The notes beneath the pieces are model-generated. The model saw only the letters and a program-made list of their open reading frames with translations, did not search any database and had not been told where the DNA came from. A DNA stretch of 64,000 nt. It comes from Planctomyces sp. SH-PL62 (GTDB lineage: Bacteria; Planctomycetota; Planctomycetia; Isosphaerales; Isosphaeraceae). The stretch spans positions 5,766,001-5,830,000 of the forward strand of contig NZ_CP011273.1 in assembly GCF_001610895.1 (NCBI RefSeq), in the 5' to 3' direction. A program made the position numbers and the translations under genes. This document shows positions 9,471-18,213 of the stretch, one piece after another (positions within the stretch are counted from its first letter, which is position 1; every line of letters begins with the position of its first letter).

Positions 9471-9498
9471 GCCCCACGCCCGCCAGGCCGCGAAACCC

Positions 9499-9545
9499 AG
9501 GCCGGAGTCTCCCGACATGCTCGGGGGGCTCCGGCCTTCGTCATT
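9499..9545. terminator. Hairpin between convergent genes
   Basis: AGGCCGGAG at 9499-9507 pairs with CTCCGGCCT at 9529-9537, and an inner CCCGA/TCGGG extends the stem. It lies 29 bases after the TlpA-like stop and upstream of the convergent ftsK end. Confidence 0.65.
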
Positions 9546-9565
9546 CCCGGCCCCCGGACCGTCGC

Positions 9566-9675
9566 CCGAAATTGGCTTCGTCCGTCCCGGGCCGCGAACG
9601 AAGCCGATCGCCGCAAAGTCTTATATTCAAGTTCTTTACAACAATAACCAGGCCCGAGAAATTGGGTTCGTTCGG
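9566..9675. repeat. Pair of GAAATTGGxTTCGT units
   Basis: CCCGAAATTGGCTTCGTCCG (9566-9585) recurs with changes at 9655-9675 as GAGAAATTGGGTTCGTTCGG. Translated on the minus strand the second copy reads AERTQFLGPG, similar to short spurious peptides I associate with planctomycete intergenic repeats. Only two copies are in this window, so the family assignment is tentative. Confidence 0.4.
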
Positions 9676-9852
9676 CGAAATTCGAGTCATCGCGGCGGGG
9701 CGCAGCTCGGGACCGAGGGAGTAGGCGGCGCGCACGCCCGTCCATCATCCGGGATGCCACAGAGCTTGAGGGGCGGACCACCCCCAGCATTCAGGATGAG
9801 ACCGATTCGCCGGTCTGAGACGACGGATCGCGTGGAATCTCGGAAGATCCGA

Positions 9853-12204
9853 TCAGGCGGCGGCGCCGTTGGAGTCGCCGGCCTCGTCGCCGCCGGGGCC
9901 GTTCCCCTTCATGGCCTCCCAGTCCTCCCAGGTGTAGAGAACCTCGCGGGCGGAGCCGCTCTTGAACTCGCCGACGATGCCGTCCTCGGCCATGAAGTCG
10001 ATGAGCCGCGAGGCGCGGCCGTAGCCGATGCCGAGCGCCCGCTGGAGGAGCGAGCAGGAGCCTCGGCCTTCGCGGATGACGATCTCGATGGCCGGTTCGT
10101 AGAGGTCGTCCCGCTCCTTGAGCGCCGCGCCCCGGTCCTTGCCGGATGGTCCGCCGCCGACCTTGAGCTGCATCATCTCGCGGCTGTATTCGGCGGGGTA
10201 CTGGCTGAGGTAATCCGTGACCCGGTTGAGTTCGGCGTCGGAGACGTAGGTCCCCTGGGCCCGGACGATCTGCGAGGTGCCGGGGATCAGGAAGAGCATG
10301 TCGCCGTTGCCCAGCAGCTTGTCGGCGCCCATCTCGTCGAGCACGACCCGCGAGTCGCTCCGGCTTGCGACCTGGAACGCGATCCGAGCCGGCATGTTCC
10401 CCTTGATGAGGCCCGTGACGACGTCGACGGTCGGCTTCTGGGTCGCCAGGATCAGGTGCATCCCCACCGCCCGCGACTTCTGCGCGAGCCGGACGATGTG
10501 CTGCTCGACCTCCTTGCCGGCGGTCATCATCAGCTCGGCGATCTCGTCGGCGACGATGACGATGTAGGGCATGAACGTCGGGATCCGCTGCGCCTCCTCG
10601 TCGTCCTCGGGCTGCATCCGGGAGAGGATCTCGTCGGGCCCCAGCGCGTTGAACGACGCGATGTTCCGCACCCCGGCGCGGGCGAGGTAGCCGTAGCGCT
10701 CGTCCATCTTGTCGCAGGCCCAGGCCAGGATGGACTCGGCCTTCTTCATGTCGGTGACGACCGGGTGCATCAGGTGGGGGATCTTCTTGAACTGGGACAG
10801 CTCCACCACCTTGGGGTCGATCATGATCATCTTGACCTCGTCCGGCCGACGGGTCATCAGGATCGAGAGGATCATCGCGTTCAGGCAGACCGACTTGCCG
10901 GTGCCGGTCCGGCCGGCGATCAGGAGGTGGGGCATGTCGGCCATGTCGAACGCCATCGGCGTCCCCTTGACGTCCTTGCCCAGGAACAGGGGGATGCGGG
11001 TCTTGCCGCTGGAGGCCGCGACCCCCTCGATCACCTCGCCGAGCCGGACCATCGTCCGATGCTCGTTGGGGACCTCGATGCCGACGGTGGTCTTGCCCGG
11101 GATCGGCGCGACGATGCGGACGGTCTGCACCGCCAGGGCGATGGCCAGGTCGTCCGCCAGGCTCGCGACCCGCGAGACCCGCAGGCCCGCCTCCAGCTCG
11201 ATCTCGAACTGGGTGATGACCGGCCCGGTGTCGATCTGGACCACCCGGACCTGGAAGCCGAAGTCGAGCAGGGTCCGCTCCAGGAGCATCGCGCGGGCGT
11301 GCACCTGCGCCTCGTGTTCCTGCACGGGCGCCGGCGAGGAGGGCTCCAGCAGCTCGAACGGGGGGAGCTGGAACGGCGAGTCGGGGTCGATCCGGGGGTA
11401 GGCGGGGCCTGTGTGCGCCACGGCCGTGGACGGGGCGGACGCCTGAGGCGCCCGGGTCGCGGGGACGGACGGCCCGCGCTGGACGATCGGCCCGGGACGA
11501 GAGGCGACCTCAGTGACCACGGCGCCCCTCGTCAGCGCCTGCCGGGGCGCCTGTTCGACCCCCAGGGGGGCGGGGGCCGACTGCCATTCGGCCAGGGCCG
11601 GGACCCCGACGTGGCCGACCGGGGCGAGTTCGCGACGGCGACGCCGCGACAGGCCGGGGAGCAGCGCGGAAAGCTCCTGGGCGGGGATCGTGACCAGCAT
11701 CTCCTGACAGAGCGCCGCGCCGAGCAGGGCGGCGGCGAAGAGGATCAGGAGCAGGCCCGCGAGGCCGAAGTGGCTCTCCAGCGCGGCCACGGCCAGCGCG
11801 CCGGCGTAGCCTCCGGGGCCGACCGGGGCGCTGGGGCGGAAGTGCGCCCCGAACTTGTCGACCAGGGCGGCGGCCACGATCAGGACCAGGAGCAGGCCGA
11901 CGGCCGGGACGATCGCGTCGTGGATGCGACGGCCGCGGGCGACCAGCAGATTGAGAGCCGCCAGCGCCGCCAGGCCGAGCCACGACGCCCAGCCGAAGGT
12001 CTGGTAGGCCGTCTCGGCCAGCTTCGCCCCCACCGGGCCGCAGGGATTCGCGACCGCGACCGCGGCGGTCGTCGTCGCGGCGTCGCCGGTCCGGCGGAGC
12101 GCGTCGGCCGGGTCGTAGCCGGCGAGGCTCAGGGCCAGGAACAGGTTGACGATGAGGAAGGCGAGTCCGGGGGCCGAGCGGTAGAGGCGCTGTCGCAGAA
12201 GCAT
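9853..12204 (-). CDS. ftsK: DNA translocase FtsK/SpoIIIE
   Basis: 783 residues from ATG 12204, which is preceded by a GGGGGGA site; a longer start at 12300 has no ribosome-binding site. About four membrane segments lie in the first 190 residues, followed by a short Pro/Ala linker. The motor domain has Walker A IAGRTGTGKSVCLNAMI near residue 430, Walker B MIMIDPKVVELSQF, and LILATQKPTVDVVTGLIK. The C-terminal gamma winged helix (LLQRALGIGYGRASRLIDFM) is present and should read chromosome-polarity sequences. It acts at the septum to move the terminus region during division. It closes the minus-strand run that includes gmk and rpoZ. Confidence 0.93.
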   Translation of the reverse strand: MLLRQRLYRSAPGLAFLIVNLFLALSLAGYDPADALRRTGDAATTTAAVAVANPCGPVGAKLAETAYQTFGWASWLGLAALAALNLLVARGRRIHDAIVPAVGLLLVLIVAAALVDKFGAHFRPSAPVGPGGYAGALAVAALESHFGLAGLLLILFAAALLGAALCQEMLVTIPAQELSALLPGLSRRRRRELAPVGHVGVPALAEWQSAPAPLGVEQAPRQALTRGAVVTEVASRPGPIVQRGPSVPATRAPQASAPSTAVAHTGPAYPRIDPDSPFQLPPFELLEPSSPAPVQEHEAQVHARAMLLERTLLDFGFQVRVVQIDTGPVITQFEIELEAGLRVSRVASLADDLAIALAVQTVRIVAPIPGKTTVGIEVPNEHRTMVRLGEVIEGVAASSGKTRIPLFLGKDVKGTPMAFDMADMPHLLIAGRTGTGKSVCLNAMILSILMTRRPDEVKMIMIDPKVVELSQFKKIPHLMHPVVTDMKKAESILAWACDKMDERYGYLARAGVRNIASFNALGPDEILSRMQPEDDEEAQRIPTFMPYIVIVADEIAELMMTAGKEVEQHIVRLAQKSRAVGMHLILATQKPTVDVVTGLIKGNMPARIAFQVASRSDSRVVLDEMGADKLLGNGDMLFLIPGTSQIVRAQGTYVSDAELNRVTDYLSQYPAEYSREMMQLKVGGGPSGKDRGAALKERDDLYEPAIEIVIREGRGSCSLLQRALGIGYGRASRLIDFMAEDGIVGEFKSGSAREVLYTWEDWEAMKGNGPGGDEAGDSNGAAA

Positions 12205-12365
12205 GAGTCCCCCCGAACGTCCCGGTCGGCGGCGGCCTGGCGGCGGCCGACCGGCGCGGAATCGCACCAAGTCGATGACAGAGTCGGCGTTCCTTGTCAT
12301 CGGCCGGACCGCCGCGCCGGTTTCGGGGGAATCGGGCCCGGCGCGGCTTTACGCCCGGAGGCTGA

Positions 12366-12638
12366 TCATTCTGCCGACTGGGTAAGGTCAACGGTCCCGC
12401 CGTCGGCCTCGTAGTCCTCGGTCGGCTCGTTGGTGAGGAGGTTGCCGGACATGTCCAGGTAGATCTTGTCCTGCATGATCTCCTGGATCACCATCGAGAT
12501 CTTGTCCAGGCCTCGCCCGTCGATCAGCGGTCGCGCGCCCTGATTCAGGGCGATCATCCGCTTCTGGATCAGGGTCGAGAGCTTGAACCGGCCGCCCACC
12601 TTGTTGACGATCTCTTCTTCCTTCAGCTCTTCAATCAT
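12366..12638 (-). CDS. rpoZ: RNA polymerase omega subunit
   Basis: A 90-residue protein starting [20 protein letters not shown] at ATG 12638, overlapping the end of gmk by 8 bases. The omega signature is present: a helical N-terminus, [23 protein letters not shown], and an acidic C-terminal tail ([17 protein letters not shown]). The subunit helps assemble the beta' chain of RNA polymerase. The gmk-rpoZ order is widely conserved in bacteria, which supports the call for such a short gene. Confidence 0.88.
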   Translation of the reverse strand: MIEELKEEEIVNKVGGRFKLSTLIQKRMIALNQGARPLIDGRGLDKISMVIQEIMQDKIYLDMSGNLLTNEPTEDYEADGGTVDLTQSAE

Positions 12639-13266
12639 GGTCGATCCCGTCTCCACAAGGGTCAGGCGCGAGCGTCGCGGCGAGTGCGTCGACGCACGAT
12701 TCGAGGTCGTCGTTCACGAGTTGGACGTCGTAGCCCCGGGCGGCTTCGATCTCATAGCGGGCGTTCGTCAGCCGCCGGGCGATGGTCGCGTCGTCGTCGG
12801 CCCCGCGCGCCCGAAGCCGTTGCTCCAGGACTTCCAGCGAGGGGGCCTGCACGAAGACGAGGAGGGCGTTGGGGACCTTGGACCGCACCTGGAAGCCCCC
12901 CTGGACGTCGATGACCAGGACGACGCAGGCCCCTTCGGCCAGGGCCTTGCGGACCGGCTCGGCCGGGGTGCCGTAGGTGGCGCCGTGGACCTCGGCCGAT
13001 TCCAGGAGGTCGTCGCGGAGGGCTTCGAATTCCTGGGGGGAGACGAAGAAGTAGTCCCGGCCCGGCACTTCCCCCTCGCGAGGGGCGCGGGTGGTCGCGG
13101 AGATCGAACGGCGGACCTTCGGCCCCACGCGTTCGATGACGCGGTCGATGAGCGTGCTCTTGCCGGCTCCCGACGCCCCCGACAGGACGACCAGGCGCCC
13201 GGGGAGCGAGTTCCAGTCCAGCTTGCCCGCCTTCTCGGAGTTCACGGCCGCCTCCTCGATGGTCAT
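12631..13266 (-). CDS. gmk: Guanylate kinase
   Basis: 211 residues. P-loop [19 protein letters not shown], then [25 protein letters not shown], the GMP-binding segment, and [14 protein letters not shown] in the lid/core. It phosphorylates GMP or dGMP to the diphosphate. Length is normal for the family (about 205). The start codon overlaps the yicC stop in an ATGA arrangement, which indicates translational coupling, and the 3' end overlaps rpoZ. Confidence 0.95.
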   Translation of the reverse strand: MTIEEAAVNSEKAGKLDWNSLPGRLVVLSGASGAGKSTLIDRVIERVGPKVRRSISATTRAPREGEVPGRDYFFVSPQEFEALRDDLLESAEVHGATYGTPAEPVRKALAEGACVVLVIDVQGGFQVRSKVPNALLVFVQAPSLEVLEQRLRARGADDDATIARRLTNARYEIEAARGYDVQLVNDDLESCVDALAATLAPDPCGDGIDHD

Positions 13267-14132
13267 TCGACGTTCTGCACCAGTTCCCGGATCCGTTCGA
13301 GGCTCGCCTTGATCTCGACGACGAGCCGGCTGATCTCGACGTCGTTGGACTTCGAGCCCACGGTGTTGACCTCGCGGCCCATCTCCTGAACGACGAATTC
13401 GAGCTTCCGGCCGCCGCTCTCGGGGGCGTCCACGATCTCCTCGTACTGGTCCAGGTGGGCGCGCATCCGGACCAGTTCCTCGGAGACGTCGCTGCGGTCG
13501 GCCAGGATGGCGATCTCGCGGATCAGGTCCTTGGCCTCGACGGCGACGCCGTGCTCCTGGACGAGGGCCTGCACCCGCTCGGTCAGCCGCTTCTGGTAGG
13601 CCTGGACTAGCAGCGGGGCGCGATCGCCGACCTGGGCCAGGGCCTCGCGGATCGCGCGGGACTGGGCGAGCAGCTCGGCGGCCATCGCCGCCCCCTCGCG
13701 GGCCCTCGCGGCCTCGAAGTTCGCCAGGGCCTCGGCGGCGACGCGGGCGATCACGGGCCAGTCGGCGGCGACGTCGGGGGCGGCCGGCTTCAGCTCCTCG
13801 ATGATCCCCGGCAGGCCCAGCAGGGAGACCAGCGCGACCGGGGCCCCGTCCAGGCTCTGGAGCTGGTCGCGGTAGCCGGTGAGGGCCGTGGCGTTCAGTT
13901 GATAGTCGCCGGTCTTGCGGGGCCGGTCGATGCGGATCGAAACCTGGACCGCGCCGCGGCGGACGCGCTCGCGGACGAGCTGTTCAAGCTCGGGCTCCAG
14001 GGAGCCGTAGGGGTCGGTGACCTTGGCGGTGATCTTGAGGTGGCGGTTGTTCACCGCGCGGACCTCCGCGGCGACCGACAGGGTCGCGTCCTGGGCCCGG
14101 GCTTCCCCGAATCCGGTCATGCTGAGCAGCAA
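13263..14132 (-). CDS. YicC/YloC family endoribonuclease
   Basis: 289 residues. The family opening M-x2-SMTGFG is reproduced as MLLSMTGFGEARAQ only if the TTG codon at 14132 is used; a GAGG site 6 bases upstream supports it. Other family blocks are ADRSDVSEELVRMRAHLDQY and the end motif KLEFVVQEMGREVNTVGSK-SNDVEIS. Members of the family are endoribonucleases that act in RNA turnover. The gene lies between secG and gmk and its stop overlaps the gmk start. Confidence 0.92.
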   Translation of the reverse strand: MLLSMTGFGEARAQDATLSVAAEVRAVNNRHLKITAKVTDPYGSLEPELEQLVRERVRRGAVQVSIRIDRPRKTGDYQLNATALTGYRDQLQSLDGAPVALVSLLGLPGIIEELKPAAPDVAADWPVIARVAAEALANFEAARAREGAAMAAELLAQSRAIREALAQVGDRAPLLVQAYQKRLTERVQALVQEHGVAVEAKDLIREIAILADRSDVSEELVRMRAHLDQYEEIVDAPESGGRKLEFVVQEMGREVNTVGSKSNDVEISRLVVEIKASLERIRELVQNVE

Positions 14133-14279
14133 GGTCGGCCTCGTCGATCGATGTCGGAGAACGGTCGGAGCGAGGCGGAGTTCATCCGCCTCGCTCCCGG
14201 TTTGGAATCGGCAGGGGGTCGCGGCCTCGCGACCGCCGAAGGCTGGAGCCCGGGCTTGCGCGTGGGGTGCCCGGCTCGC

Positions 14280-14747
14280 TTACTTGGGGGTCGGCGGCGG
14301 CTCGTTGCCGGGGGTGAGCGGGAAGTTGCTGGTCGGCGGGATCGCCGGGACGTTCTCGGCGGGGGCGGTCGGCGCGGCGGCCTCGGCGGATGCGGGGGAG
14401 GCCGCGGCGGCGGCCCCGTCGACCGGGGACGGGACGGGAGGGACGTCGGTCTTGGGGGTCAGGTCGCGAGTGAGCGACGTCGGCGCGTCGTCGAAGATGG
14501 AGGAGCCCTGCTGGTTGCTGGTGAGGATCACCAGCAGCATCGTCATGAGGATCCAGATCGAGGCCGTGACGATGGTGATGCGGGTGAAGGTGTCGCCGGC
14601 CTTGGTGCCGAAGGCGCTGGAGCCCCCCGCGCCGCCGAAGGCGCCGGCCAGGCCGCCCCCCTTGCCGCGCTGGATCAGGACCAGGCAGATCAGGAACAGC
14701 GAGAGGAGGACCAGGAGCGTGTTGAAGATGGAGGTCAGTACACCCAC
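14280..14747 (-). CDS. secG: Preprotein translocase subunit SecG
   Basis: 155 residues with the SecG pattern: membrane helix 1 ([20 protein letters not shown]), the glycine-rich [18 protein letters not shown] loop with FGTKAGD, and membrane helix 2 ([14 protein letters not shown]). The C-terminal 75 residues are an Ala/Pro-rich extension not seen in E. coli SecG. It belongs to the SecYEG channel. The start is GTG 14747 with AAGGA 8 bases before it. It follows tpiA by 71 bases on the same strand. Confidence 0.93.
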   Translation of the reverse strand: MGVLTSIFNTLLVLLSLFLICLVLIQRGKGGGLAGAFGGAGGSSAFGTKAGDTFTRITIVTASIWILMTMLLVILTSNQQGSSIFDDAPTSLTRDLTPKTDVPPVPSPVDGAAAAASPASAEAAAPTAPAENVPAIPPTSNFPLTPGNEPPPTPK

Positions 14748-14818
14748 GTAAGGAATCCTTTGCGCTCGGGCGGGGGCGGTGGCGGGGGTGAGTTAAGGCG
14801 TCGGGATCCGATCACGAC

Positions 14819-15598
14819 TTACTTGCCGCGCGCCATGACGTCCTGGCCCGCCTTGATGATGCCGAGGAAGTCGCCGGCCTTGAGGGCGGCGCCGCCGACC
14901 AGGGCGCCGTCGATGTCCGGCTGGCCCAGCAGCTCGGCGGCGTTGTCGGGCTTGACGCTCCCCCCATACTGGACGACGACCCGGCCGGCCGTCGCCGCGC
15001 CGAAGGTCTGCGTCAGCCAGTTGCGGATGAAGGCGTGGACCGCCTGGGCCTGCTCGGGCGAGGCGGTCAGGCCGGTGCCGATCGCCCAGACCGGCTCGTA
15101 GGCCAGGACGACGCCGGCCATCTCTTCCGGCGAGAGCCCGGCGAGCGAGCCGACGAGCTGCTCCAGCAGGACCTCCTCGGTCTTCTCGGCGAGCCGTTCG
15201 TCCTTGGTCTCGCCGATGCAGACGATGGGGATCAGCTTGGCGGCCAGGGCCGCCTTGAGCTTGGCGTTGACCTGGCCGCTGGTCTCGCCCTGGCCGTGCC
15301 GCCGCTCGGAGTGGCCGATGATGACGTGGGTGCAGCCGACGTCGACGAGCATCGGGCCCGACACCTCGCCGGTGAACGCGCCGTTGTTCTCCCAGTACAG
15401 GTCCTGGGCGGCCAGCCCGATCGGCGAGCCTTCCAGCACCTGGTCGACCTTGGTCAGGAAGACGAAGGGAGGGGCGAGCGCCACGTGGACGTCGGTCGCC
15501 GAGCCGAGGCCCTGCTTGACCCCGTCGGCGAGCAAGGCGGCGGCCTCGGCCGTGGTGGGGTTGAGCTTCCAGTTGCCGGCGATCAGCAGCGTGCGCAT
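14819..15598 (-). CDS. tpiA: Triose-phosphate isomerase
   Basis: 259 residues. It starts [20 protein letters not shown], with the catalytic Lys in NWK; the catalytic His is in [14 protein letters not shown], the catalytic Glu in [12 protein letters not shown], and the phosphate-binding loop in [13 protein letters not shown] and [11 protein letters not shown]. It interconverts dihydroxyacetone phosphate and glyceraldehyde 3-phosphate. The start overlaps the DAHP synthase stop as TGATG, so the two are translationally coupled. Confidence 0.97.
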   Translation of the reverse strand: MRTLLIAGNWKLNPTTAEAAALLADGVKQGLGSATDVHVALAPPFVFLTKVDQVLEGSPIGLAAQDLYWENNGAFTGEVSGPMLVDVGCTHVIIGHSERRHGQGETSGQVNAKLKAALAAKLIPIVCIGETKDERLAEKTEEVLLEQLVGSLAGLSPEEMAGVVLAYEPVWAIGTGLTASPEQAQAVHAFIRNWLTQTFGAATAGRVVVQYGGSVKPDNAAELLGQPDIDGALVGGAALKAGDFLGIIKAGQDVMARGK

Positions 15599-16635
15599 CA
15601 GACCGTCACTCCTTCGCAGACGTCGATCGACTTGCCCAGCACCCCGGCGAGCTGACGCAGCTCGTCCATGAGGCGGGCGTATTGTTCGGGGAGGAGCGCC
15701 TGGGGCCCGTCGGAGAGCGCCTTCTCGGGGCAGGTGTGCACCTCGACGTGGACGCCGTCGCAGCCGGCCGCCACCGACGCCCGGGCCATGGCCGGGATCA
15801 GCTCCGGCCTCCCGGTCGCGTGGCTGGGGTCGACGATGATCGGCAGGTGGCTCAGGCACTTGGCGTTGGGGACCATCGACAGGTCGAGCGTGTTCCGCGT
15901 CGAGTCCTCGAAGGTGCGGATGCCGCGCTCGCAGAGGATGACCTCGCGGTTCCCCTGGGCCAGGATGTACTCGGCCGACATCAGGAGGTCCTTGACCGTC
16001 GCGCTCATCCCGCGCTTGATCAGGACCGGCAGCTTGACCTTGCCGACTTCCTTCAGCAGGTCGAAATTCTGCATGTTCCGCGCGCCGATCTGGAACATGT
16101 CGGTGTACTTCGCCACCAGTTCCACCTGGCGCGGGTCCATGACCTCGGTCACGACCGGCATGTTGAGCGAGTCGCCGACCCGGCGGAGGATCCGCAGGCC
16201 TTCCTCGCCCAGCCCCTGGAAGCTGTAGGGGCTGGTCCGGGGCTTGAAGGCCCCGCCCCGGAGGATGTTGGCGCCCGCCTCGCGGACCTTCACGGCGGTC
16301 TCGTAGAGCAGGTCCTCGCCCTCGATCGCGCACGGCCCGGCGATCATCGCCAGGTGCCCGCCGCCGATCTTGACCCCCTTCACGTCGAAAACCGAGTCGT
16401 CCTGGTGGAATTCCCGGCTGGCCAACTTGAACGGCTTGAGGATCGGCACCACCTGCTCGACCCCGGGGATCGCCTGCAACGGCTCGACCTGCAGCTTCTC
16501 CTCGTCGCCGATGACTCCGATCACGGTACGCGAGACGCCCTGGCTGAGATGCGGCGTGAGTCCGAGCGCTTCGATCCGCTCCAGGACGTGAGCCATCACC
16601 TCGGGCGAGGCGTGGGGCTTCAGGACGATGATCAT
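15598..16635 (-). CDS. 3-deoxy-7-phosphoheptulonate synthase (AroF/AroA-beta type)
   Basis: 345 residues from ATG 16635. The N-terminal 70 residues form a small ferredoxin-like regulatory region ([20 protein letters not shown]). The barrel follows: [88 protein letters not shown], and [12 protein letters not shown]. It condenses PEP and erythrose 4-phosphate, the first step of the shikimate pathway. Type I-beta enzymes of this design are common in Thermotoga- and Bacillus-like lineages. It heads the minus-strand run with tpiA. Confidence 0.93.
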   Translation of the reverse strand: MIIVLKPHASPEVMAHVLERIEALGLTPHLSQGVSRTVIGVIGDEEKLQVEPLQAIPGVEQVVPILKPFKLASREFHQDDSVFDVKGVKIGGGHLAMIAGPCAIEGEDLLYETAVKVREAGANILRGGAFKPRTSPYSFQGLGEEGLRILRRVGDSLNMPVVTEVMDPRQVELVAKYTDMFQIGARNMQNFDLLKEVGKVKLPVLIKRGMSATVKDLLMSAEYILAQGNREVILCERGIRTFEDSTRNTLDLSMVPNAKCLSHLPIIVDPSHATGRPELIPAMARASVAAGCDGVHVEVHTCPEKALSDGPQALLPEQYARLMDELRQLAGVLGKSIDVCEGVTV

Positions 16636-16824
16636 GGGACGCGGGTCTCGATCGAGTTCGGTTCTATCCGGGGATCTTCGGCCTGGCGCAAGGCGTGCAA
16701 CACGCGCGCAGACGAGCATCGACCCTCAGCGTGTGTGGAAAGTCCCATCCTAACTCATCCCGCCCCCCGCGCGAAGCGGGCGCGAAGGAAAATCCCGCGC
16801 CTTCCTCCTTCCTTTCGTCCGGCT

Positions 16825-18213
16825 TCAGCCGTCGAAATCATCCGTCGGCGCCTTGTCCACCCGGCGCACGGCCTGGACGACCGCCCAGGCGAGGACGGCC
16901 GTCATGAGGATCAGGGCGAGGGTCAGCCAGGTCGCGCCGTCGCCCCAGGGTCGGGACGAGGGGCGGTGGTCGGCGTTGGGGATCGGCGGGCCGAGGGCGA
17001 CGGTTTCGCGGGGGTGGCGGGGGCCGAGGGCGGCGAGGACGGCGGCGGCGTCGTATCGGGGGGGGTCGAGGGCGTCGGAGCCGTAGGCCAGGCGATAGGT
17101 CCGGCCCTCCTCGCCGATGAAGGCCAGGCGGAGGTCGGCGCGGTCGCCGTCGACGCCCAGCACGTCGAGCGGCGGGTTGTCGCCGTCGTCGATGATGATC
17201 CGCAGGCGGTCGGCCCGGCTCTCGACGACGTCCAGGGCCAGGTGCTCGCGGCGGAACCCCTCGATTTGATAGAGGTAGAGCGTCCCCCGGCCGATCTCGG
17301 CCCAGCGCTCGATCGCGCCCCCCGGGGCCGGGGCCAGGACCCGCGCCGGGCGGTTGAAGTTCCGGCTCGACGTGCGGAGGGCCAGGCGGAGCAGCGGCAA
17401 CCGCCCTCCCGCCACGTCGATCCGCGTCACCCGCTCGCGGCGGTCGGTCTCCACCTTGAGGACGTCGAGCTGGTCCCGGATCATCGCCGGCTCCTCCTCG
17501 GTCGTCCGCTCGACGGTCCGAAAGAGGTCGATCCGATCGATGCGGAAGGGGCGCCGGAGGATTCTCTCGACCTCCGTTCGGCGCTCGCGCTCGCCTTCGA
17601 TGCGGCTCCGGCTCAATTCGTAATAGGGGGATCGCGACTCGTCGGCCTCGCGCTCGACGATCAGCTTGAACCAGCGGAAGCCTCGGGGGGGGAACGGGAC
17701 GTCGACGTCGCGGACGTCCATGAAGCGGGAGTAGTCGAAGATGCGGGCGTCGTCGACCAGTGGCGTCCACGTTCGGCCGTCGGCCGAGCCGAGGACGCGC
17801 ACCCGGCGTTCGAAGTCGTTCAGGGGAGTCCGCACGGTCGCGCCGTCGGGCTCGGGGGCGTCGTCGTCGAGCTTCACGACGATCTCGATCGCCTCGCCCT
17901 CGACGACCTCCAGCGAGACGACGCGGGAGGCGGCCGGCTCGTGCGCGGAGACGGTCCGGCGCCAGACGGCGCGTTCCAGGTCGTAGGGGACCTCTCCCCC
18001 TCGGTCGTCGTACACGCGGAGATCGGGGAAGCCGTCGCGGGCCTCGGCGAAGACGGGGGCGTCGAGCGGGGCGACCAGGACGGCGTCGCCGCGCCCCTCT
18101 CGCGCCAGGTCTCGGGTGAAACGCAGCCGGGAGTCGGCCGCCGCCCCGGTCGCGGCGAGGGCCAGGACGACGAGGAGCCCGGGGCGGATTCGCGCGGCGA
18201 GGGTCGCGGTCAT
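16825..18213 (-). CDS. DUF3999-like exported membrane protein
   Basis: 462 residues from ATG 18213, overlapping the DUF2339 stop as ATGA. A signal peptide ([15 protein letters not shown]) leads into a beta-rich periplasmic region with [19 protein letters not shown] and [14 protein letters not shown], which look like discoidin-type sandwiches, and a single C-terminal membrane helix ([20 protein letters not shown]). The features fit DUF3999, which is a known genomic partner of DUF2339 proteins. The function of the pair is not established; envelope polysaccharide work is an inference. Confidence 0.75.
   Translation of the reverse strand: MTATLAARIRPGLLVVLALAATGAAADSRLRFTRDLAREGRGDAVLVAPLDAPVFAEARDGFPDLRVYDDRGGEVPYDLERAVWRRTVSAHEPAASRVVSLEVVEGEAIEIVVKLDDDAPEPDGATVRTPLNDFERRVRVLGSADGRTWTPLVDDARIFDYSRFMDVRDVDVPFPPRGFRWFKLIVEREADESRSPYYELSRSRIEGERERRTEVERILRRPFRIDRIDLFRTVERTTEEEPAMIRDQLDVLKVETDRRERVTRIDVAGGRLPLLRLALRTSSRNFNRPARVLAPAPGGAIERWAEIGRGTLYLYQIEGFRREHLALDVVESRADRLRIIIDDGDNPPLDVLGVDGDRADLRLAFIGEEGRTYRLAYGSDALDPPRYDAAAVLAALGPRHPRETVALGPPIPNADHRPSSRPWGDGATWLTLALILMTAVLAWAVVQAVRRVDKAPTDDFDG

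Larger units (their letters stand above)
9471..9852. other. Convergent intergenic region with repeat-like sequence
   Basis: It holds a terminator hairpin at 9499-9537 and, at 9566-9675, two related copies of a GAAATTGGxTTCGT sequence flanking an AT-richer core (9618-9648). No gene was recognised; the ORFs crossing it are low-complexity translations. Confidence 0.5.

Noticed and set aside
7386-9518. Minus-strand open frame (710 codons) across the TlpA-like gene
   Set aside because: Leu/Gly/Asp-rich shadow; the plus strand has a ribosome-binding site, signal peptide and thioredoxin fold.
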